From: Olsenella_L sp051876355
GTDB taxonomy: Bacteria > Actinomycetota > Coriobacteriia > Coriobacteriales > Atopobiaceae
Direction: 5' to 3'
DNA length: 51,345 nt
Assembly (NCBI GenBank): GCA_051876355.1
Contig: JBJEHU010000019.1
Coordinates: 1 to 51,345 of the forward strand
How positions within the stretch are numbered: the first letter of the stretch is position 1; each line of letters begins with the position of its first letter. Of the stretch, positions 43,093 to 51,345 are shown piece after piece. The position numbers and the translations under genes were made by a program. The notes under the pieces are model-generated. The model saw only the letters and a program-made list of their open reading frames with translations, was not told the origin of the DNA and searched no databases.

Positions 43093-43968
43093 CTAGGCGT
43101 CGAGGCTGCGGAATCCCTCGCCGAACACCTCGTGGATCTCGGCGATAACGACAATCGCATCGGGATCGAGCTCGGCCACGATGTCCTTGAGCTTCGTCGT
43201 CTCGGAGCGTCCCATGACGCACATGAGCATCGGGCGCGTCTCGCCGCTGTAGGAGCCCTTCGCGGAGATCTCCGTGCAGCCGCGGTTGAGCTCGAAGAGA
43301 ATTGCCTTCGATATCGCCTCGTACTTGTTCGAGATGATGTAGGCCGCACGTGCGGAGCGCGGGCCATCGACGACCGCATCGATCGCCTTGCCGCAGATGA
43401 ACATCGAGATTGCCGCATAGAGCGCGTTCTCGACGGAGAAGACCGGTGCCGACGCTGCGACGATCGCGCCGTCCACGACGATCATCATCGTGCCGATAGC
43501 GATGCCCGTCTTCTTCGAGATGAGCTGGACGATGATGTCCGTGCCGCCGGTATTGCCGCCTGCCATGAAGACAAGGCCGAGGCCGACGCCGGTGACGACG
43601 CCGCCCCAGAGGGCGCAGAGCAGAAGCTCCCCCTCCCCGAGCACAGGCACGATCGGCTGCAGGAGGTCCGTGAAGAAGCCGGAAAGGACGATGCCTGCCA
43701 CGGTCTTGGCAAGATAGCGCTTCGATCCCTGCTTCACGACGAGCGAGAGCAGGGCGATGTTCATGAGGATGGTCTGGGCACCGACCGGGATATAGACGTC
43801 GGCCCTCTGGCCAAGCGCGAAGATGATTGTCGCTATGCCCGTGACGCCGCCGGCAGCGAGGCCGTTCGGCAGCTGGAACGAATCGAATCCGAATGCGAAG
43901 ATGGCAGAGCCTGCGGCAATGAGCACGATGTCGCGGATGGCCTCGCGCATCTTGTCGCGCTGACTCAT
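43093..43968 (-). CDS. YitT family membrane protein (DUF161/DUF2179)
   Basis: 291 residues. Five to six membrane helices in the first ~190 (GSAIFAFGFDSFQLPNGLAAGGVTG and AGGNTGGTDII are the family motifs), then a cytoplasmic DUF2179 ACT-like domain (RGCTEISAKGSYSG, VIAEIHEVFGEGF). Family function is unknown. ATG overlaps the prfB stop by 4 bp, so it is translationally coupled to release factor 2, an unexpected partner. Confidence 0.93.
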   Translation of the reverse strand: MSQRDKMREAIRDIVLIAAGSAIFAFGFDSFQLPNGLAAGGVTGIATIIFALGQRADVYIPVGAQTILMNIALLSLVVKQGSKRYLAKTVAGIVLSGFFTDLLQPIVPVLGEGELLLCALWGGVVTGVGLGLVFMAGGNTGGTDIIVQLISKKTGIAIGTMMIVVDGAIVAASAPVFSVENALYAAISMFICGKAIDAVVDGPRSARAAYIISNKYEAISKAILFELNRGCTEISAKGSYSGETRPMLMCVMGRSETTKLKDIVAELDPDAIVVIAEIHEVFGEGFRSLDA

Positions 43969-45088
43969 ATCTTCTGCTCCTCTCCTGTCACCCAGCGGTG
44001 ATAGCCGATGATGAAGGGGTCGAGGTCCCCGTCATCCAGAACCGATGAGACGTTGCCCGTCTCGACGCCCGTACGCAGGTCCTTCACGAGCTGGTACGGA
44101 TAGAGCACATAGCTCCTGATCTGGTTGCCGAAGCCGATGTCGGTCTTCGGGCCGCGGAGCTCGTCTATCTGCTGCTCGCGCTTCTGGAGTTCGAGCTCGT
44201 AGAGGCGGCTCTTCAGGATCTTCATGGCATAGGCCTTGTTCTGGAGCTGGCTGCGCTCGTTCTGGCACGTGACGACCGTGCCGGTCGGGAGGTGCGTGAT
44301 GCGGACGGCGGAGTCCGTCGTGTTGACACCCTGGCCGCCGTGTCCTGTTGCATGGTAGACATCGATGCGCAGGTCCTGCGGATCGATGTTGACCTCGATA
44401 TCGTCAGGCAGGACCGGGAGCACCTCGACGCCCGCAAAGGTCGTCTGGCGCCGCTTCTTCTCGTCCGTCGGCGAGATGCGCACGAGGCGGTGCACGCCCT
44501 GCTCGGCGCGCAGCATCCCGTAGGCATTCTTGCCGCTCACCGTGAACGTCGCACGGTCGATGCCGATGACCTCGGCTGCAGGAGCATCGTTTACCGTCAC
44601 CTTCCAGCCACGGCGCTCGCAGTAGCGCAGATACATCTTGAAGAGCATCTCGCACCAGTCCTGCGCCTCGAGGCCGCCCTGGCCCGGCGTGATCGTGACG
44701 ATCGCATCGCCGTGGTCGAGATCGTCCGTGAACCAGCTCGAGAGCTCAAGCTCGGAAAGCTCGTGCTTGAGCTCCGCAGCGGCCTTCGTAGCCTCCTGGC
44801 GCAGCTCCTCGTCGTCCGTCTCGTCGGCGAGCTCGAGCGCTGCCTGGGCATCCTCGAGCTTCGACGTCGCCTCGTCGATGCCCTTGACATCCTCCTGGGC
44901 GCTCGAGAGCTCGGCCATCGTCTTCTGGGCAGCCGCTGCATCGTCCCAGAAGCCAGGAGCTGCACTCTTGCGCTGGAGCTCGGCCACAAGCTCGCGCTTC
45001 TGCGCGACATGGAGGTATCCCTCCACCTCGTGCAGACGTGCCTCGAGCGCCTTGAGCTCATCTGATGTGATCGGTGCCGCTTCTGCCA

Positions 45089-45089
<1 letters not shown>
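43965..45089 (-). CDS. prfB: Peptide chain release factor 2
   Basis: 374 residues; terminates at UGA and UAA. Seen: the GGQ motif in ATGHGGQGVNTTDSAVRITHLPTG and the RF2-specific length and N-terminal coiled coil. The stop-codon tripeptide region reads RISPTDEKKRRQT (Ser206-Pro207-Thr208) where RF2 proteins normally have SPF; RF1 has PxT. The coding frame is continuous, without the common in-frame UGA programmed frameshift near codon 25. ATG 45089 overlaps the secA stop by one base (TAATG). Confidence 0.96.
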
Positions 45090-47968
<2,879 letters not shown>

Positions 47969-48118
47969 ATAGCATTCCTTAAGGGTAAAGTGCATGCACC
48001 CCCTGTGGCGCATGCACAGTATGCACACGTCCAACACTGTATCCGATATCGGGGCATGTCTTTCCTGCCATCCGCCTTATCACCAAAAGCGCACTGCCTT
48101 TCAGGCTCTCTGCAAGCA

Positions 48119-51004
48119 TCATGCATCTGCTCCGCCTGTGCCTGCCTCGCTCAGGGCATCGTCCATGAGGGAGCGCATGCGGCCCGAAGGGTAGATGCCG
48201 GAATCATCCATGAGCTGCTGCGAGAAGCTCTGGTAGGCCTCCCAGGCATCGGCCGTGCGCCCCTGGCGGAGATAGACCTTGAGAAGGACGATCGCCGCAT
48301 CCTCGCGTGTCGGCACCTCCCGCACGGCGCACTTCGCGAAGAGCGCCGCTGCGCTCAGAGACGACTCGTCGAGCGCGATCTGCGCTGCCTTCGAGAGCGC
48401 ATCGACATACTCCTGCCTGAGCTCCTCTGCCCTTCTCACCATCATCCCCGAGCTGTCCTGTGCAGCGACGATCATCTCTCCCTGATAGATGTCGAGGATC
48501 TCGTCTGCCGCTTCGAGCGCACGCGCCGATCCCGTGCCCTCCGAGAGCACCTCCTTCACGAGCGCTTCGAACGCATCCACATCGCAGATGACGGAAGATG
48601 GATTGAGCGAGATCAGGCCGTCTCCGCCGACGATGAAGCGGGCTCCTGTCCCCTTCTGGCGCACGACCTCGCGCAGCGTGCTCACGGCCGAATAGATCTT
48701 CGGGCGTCCCTCGATGTAGTCCGACTCCGGCCAGAGCGCCGCGAGCACGTCCGCTCTCCTCATCGTGTGTCCCCGCTTTGCGGCAAGCATCTGGAGGAGC
48801 GCCTTCGACGAGCGCCTTGGCCAGCGGTTGATGAGAATGGGCTCGCCGTCGACCTTCACCTCGAAGCGTCCGAGCAGGCAGACCTCGAGGAGGCCAGGCT
48901 CGCTCGAGGCCGGGATGGCAGGCTCTGTTCTCACGTCCTCTTCCTGCGCCTTCCCCTGCCTCTTCTGCCCTGCCTCCCGCCAGACAGCAGCATCGTGCTT
49001 CCAGCTTTCAGGCACGGCATCTGCCAGCTGTGCCGAGAACCCCTGTGGCATGCCAAGAAGAAGGACCAGAAGCCACCGGAACTGGACCGGCAATTCCTGC
49101 TCTGACAGGGCCGTGCCCTGTGCTGCGCATCTCACGGCATGGGCAAAGAGCCTGCCCTGGGCGCTCTTCGCCTTGCCGAGCCTGCGTGCGACGCTGCGTG
49201 CTGTCGTGCCGCCGATCTCTGTGGCCTGGAGCAGATGGATCGCATCGAGCAGCGGCTGGGACGTGAGCTCCCCTGCGGCACGCTCTGCGTGCGCGAGGAA
49301 GACATGGGCATGCGCCGCAGATCCCTGCCTGAGCGCAGCCACGCCTCCTGCGATGCCGCAGACGAGCTGCGGAAGCGCATCTTCCCGCTCGCTCCAATAC
49401 GAGGCAAGCCGTCCAAGCTCGCCCGGACCCTGGGCCCTGGGTCCCATGGCATAGGCAGCCGATCTGAGCGTGTGCACCCAGATGGCAGCCACATCCTGCC
49501 TTCCGTCCCTCACGCGCGGCCATATGCCGCATCTGCCCGAGACCACCTCGCGGAAGAACGCGACATCGGCCCGCACTGCCTCGGAGAGGATATCCTCTTC
49601 GCTGGACAGCTGCCCTGATGGAAGATCGGGCGCCTCCCCTTCGAGGAAGGCCTTCCAGAGCGTGCAGTGGAGCGAGAAGGCATCGCTTCCTTCTGACATG
49701 AGATCGGGAAACGCTCCGGCACGCTCGCCGAAGCTCTGCCGCAGCTGCCAGAGCTCCTCATATCTTGCGATGCTGTCATCTTTTGCCCTCTTCTGGGAAC
49801 GCGTCCTCTGCCGCCACGACTGCAGGGCCTCTGTGCGCGGTGCAGAGGCAAGCTTCAGCCCGCATGCGGCGCAGAGCCCTTCCTTCCTGTTGCGGGCCGC
49901 TCCAGCCTCCGTGAGCGCCTTCTCGACGGTCTTTGCCTCGCCTGCCTTGAGATAGCCTGCAGCCTCGAGGACGATATGGGCAGCGATGCCCTTGTTGAGC
50001 TTCATGTGTGACGCAAGGATTGCCGCACGCCGCAGAAGTCCGCGCCTCTCGAGCGCACAGATTGCATCCTGTCCCCTCTGCTCGTCCATCACATCGAAGG
50101 TGCCGAGGTAGCGGTCCATATGGGCAAGGACACGCACGTCCTGCGTGCACCCGCAGGTCCAGAGGTCGCCTTCGAGCGTGACAAGCGGGATGAAGGTGGC
50201 GACCCGCGCCGCAGCCTCGCCCGCCCCTTCGCCGAGCAGGCCAGACAGTTCATTGAGCGAGCCGGATCCGAAGAGAAGCATGAGGAAGAAGGCATCCCGT
50301 CCTCCAGAAGAGAGCGCCGACGCTCCCGTCATCGCAGCGGCATCCACCTCATGGGCGAAACAGAGCGCATCGGCATCGGACATGAGGCCATCCTCTTCCG
50401 GCACGAACGACCAAAGCGCCCTCATGAGGGACGGCACGCCTCCAGAAACCCTGAGCGCCTCATCGAAAGGGATGCCGCCTTTCCATCCCTTGCGCTCGAA
50501 CGCAGCAAAACAGGCATCATGCGCATCGGCCCAGACAGCATCTTCGCCAAACGAATCCACGCTCGCTCCGTCTTCCCTGAATACGCAGATGAGCTTTCCG
50601 CGGCGCCGCATGAAGAGACGTGCCGCTTTCGCGAAGCGTTGAGCTTCTGTCTCGCTGAAGGCAGGGAGATTGTCGAGGACTAAGACCGGTGTCGAGCTTG
50701 GAAGCGACTCAGAGAGCTTCTGCTCCTCTTTCGAGATCTCGCCAGCTGCCGCCCGAGGCGCGCGCCCTGCAAGCGAGCGATAGCTTACCTTGAGGCCTTT
50801 GTCAGGCCCTGTGTCCTTGAGGAGCTTCAGCGCAGCAGTGAGTCCGCATCCTGGATTTGCCTGCAGACAGAGTGCATCAGCATGCCTGAGTGCATTCGCC
50901 GCGCCATTTGCGACGCGTTCCGTGTGCTGTGCAAGCACGCTCTCCAGTTCGTCCGTATCTCCCAGAGCAGCATCTCCGGCATGCTGTGCGCCCTCTATGC
51001 TCAT
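48119..51004 (-). CDS. Large BTAD/SARP-type transcriptional regulator
   Basis: 961 residues. N-terminal ~300 residues resemble a STAND/AAA-type P-loop region (LQANPGCGLTAALKLL, LVLDNLPAFSETEA), but Walker A lacks the usual Lys-Thr, so ATP binding is doubtful. The middle (about 300-690) is helical and TPR-like. The C-terminus (about 705-955) has an OmpR/PhoB-type winged helix (LGRFEVKVDGEPI, RRSSKALLQMLAAKRGHTMRRADVLAALWPE) and a BTAD domain (SRGEMI-like YQGEMIVAAQD, LLKVYLRQGRTADAWEAYQSF). SARP members activate target operons. ATG 51004 has GAGGGGA upstream. Targets are unknown. Confidence 0.85.
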   Translation of the reverse strand: MSIEGAQHAGDAALGDTDELESVLAQHTERVANGAANALRHADALCLQANPGCGLTAALKLLKDTGPDKGLKVSYRSLAGRAPRAAAGEISKEEQKLSESLPSSTPVLVLDNLPAFSETEAQRFAKAARLFMRRRGKLICVFREDGASVDSFGEDAVWADAHDACFAAFERKGWKGGIPFDEALRVSGGVPSLMRALWSFVPEEDGLMSDADALCFAHEVDAAAMTGASALSSGGRDAFFLMLLFGSGSLNELSGLLGEGAGEAAARVATFIPLVTLEGDLWTCGCTQDVRVLAHMDRYLGTFDVMDEQRGQDAICALERRGLLRRAAILASHMKLNKGIAAHIVLEAAGYLKAGEAKTVEKALTEAGAARNRKEGLCAACGLKLASAPRTEALQSWRQRTRSQKRAKDDSIARYEELWQLRQSFGERAGAFPDLMSEGSDAFSLHCTLWKAFLEGEAPDLPSGQLSSEEDILSEAVRADVAFFREVVSGRCGIWPRVRDGRQDVAAIWVHTLRSAAYAMGPRAQGPGELGRLASYWSEREDALPQLVCGIAGGVAALRQGSAAHAHVFLAHAERAAGELTSQPLLDAIHLLQATEIGGTTARSVARRLGKAKSAQGRLFAHAVRCAAQGTALSEQELPVQFRWLLVLLLGMPQGFSAQLADAVPESWKHDAAVWREAGQKRQGKAQEEDVRTEPAIPASSEPGLLEVCLLGRFEVKVDGEPILINRWPRRSSKALLQMLAAKRGHTMRRADVLAALWPESDYIEGRPKIYSAVSTLREVVRQKGTGARFIVGGDGLISLNPSSVICDVDAFEALVKEVLSEGTGSARALEAADEILDIYQGEMIVAAQDSSGMMVRRAEELRQEYVDALSKAAQIALDESSLSAAALFAKCAVREVPTREDAAIVLLKVYLRQGRTADAWEAYQSFSQQLMDDSGIYPSGRMRSLMDDALSEAGTGGADA

Positions 51005-51345
51005 TGCTGTCCCCTCGGTCTGTTAGTTGAATGTTTGCTGAATGTTCAGTTCTTGAACTGTACGTTTTGCAAACATCCAATGGGGACAGATGAAGTGGCA
51101 GCAGGTATTTTGCCCTGTTAGATAATTAACGCATAGCGCTTGTGCTGCTGGTAGCTGTCTAAATCAAGATAAGGCCGGATACCAGGGTATTCTGCATCAC
51201 GCCTGAGTCATTACTCGAATCAATATAAGCATTTCCGTATATATGTAGCTATTGATGCATATGTGCCAATGTATATATGAAAAAAGGGCCGAAAAGCAGC
51301 GATTGCGCGCCGCCTCTCCGCCCCTATACAGCAGGAGGGGGGCGC
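51005..51345. other. Right edge: upstream region of the SARP-type gene, AT-rich
   Basis: 341 bases without a supported gene. From about 51120 to 51290 the sequence is clearly more AT-rich than the rest of the window (e.g. ATATATGTAGC, TATATATGAAAAAA), a likely promoter region or the edge of a foreign segment. A TGAATGTT direct repeat and a CAGTTC-TT-GAACTG palindrome lie just upstream of the start codon. Confidence 0.5.
51028..51061. repeat. 11-bp-period direct repeats and a palindrome upstream of the SARP-type gene
   Basis: TGAATGTT occurs at 51028-51035 and 51039-51046, exactly 11 bp apart, followed by a related TGAACTGT at 51054-51061. A perfect palindrome CAGTTC-TT-GAACTG (51047-51060) overlaps the third unit. 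SARP proteins typically bind 11-bp-periodic direct repeats, so autoregulation is plausible (inference). Confidence 0.55.

Overview
This 51.3 kb window is a GC-rich bacterial chromosome segment. Gene content and protein style fit the class Coriobacteriia (Actinomycetota), most likely an Atopobiaceae/Olsenella-type gut or rumen anaerobe. The basis is a TsaB-RimI-TsaD triple fusion, a LytR-CpsA-Psr protein, a split transketolase, a BTAD/SARP-type regulator, rubredoxin with a flavoprotein, and an oxygen-sensitive Fe-S repertoire. The genus call is inference. I support 37 protein genes and one tmRNA. Almost everything lies on the minus strand; only a LysR gene, an amidohydrolase and the LCP gene are on plus. 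No insertion sequence, CRISPR array, tRNA or rRNA was found.

Left part (1-9.1 kb) is accessory metabolism. A LysR regulator diverges from a two-gene unit: a PEP mutase/isocitrate lyase superfamily enzyme followed 13 bases later by a small siroheme/4Fe-4S reductase-like protein with a TTG start. Next come a NimA-like flavin protein, an amidohydrolase whose last ~40 codons are in another frame, and guaA, whose 3' end is duplicated behind its own stop codon. Divergent from guaA is an LCP cell-wall ligase.

Middle part (9.1-28.5 kb) is core. It holds ychF with a polyferredoxin, groES-groEL, glutamine-dependent NAD synthetase, and an amino-acid ABC transporter (Tat/lipoprotein binding protein, permease, ATPase). 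A seven-gene minus-strand operon then runs glmS-acpS-nnrE/D-alr-udg-tsaE-tsaB/rimI/tsaD and joins amino-sugar and cell-wall precursors, metabolite repair and the t6A tRNA modification machinery. Two striking non-coding elements sit here: a pair of long palindromes 40 bp apart between the ABC operon and nadE, and two 39-bp operator-like repeats upstream of glmS.

Right part (28.5-51.3 kb) holds a D-lactate dehydrogenase-like gene, rplM-rpsI, a patatin, a ThrE-type exporter and tmRNA (ssrA). It continues with a DUF1275 membrane protein, a flavoprotein plus rubredoxin, smpB, a TPR-like protein, rnr, ftsE-ftsX, split transketolase and secA-prfB-yitT. ssrA, smpB and rnr, which act together in trans-translation, lie within 5.7 kb. 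The window ends with a 961-residue SARP/BTAD regulator and an AT-rich upstream region with direct repeats. Notable protein oddities are a ~175-residue acidic extension on FtsE, an S-P-T tripeptide where RF2 normally has S-P-F, and a repeat-rich coiled-coil tail on the DUF1275 protein.
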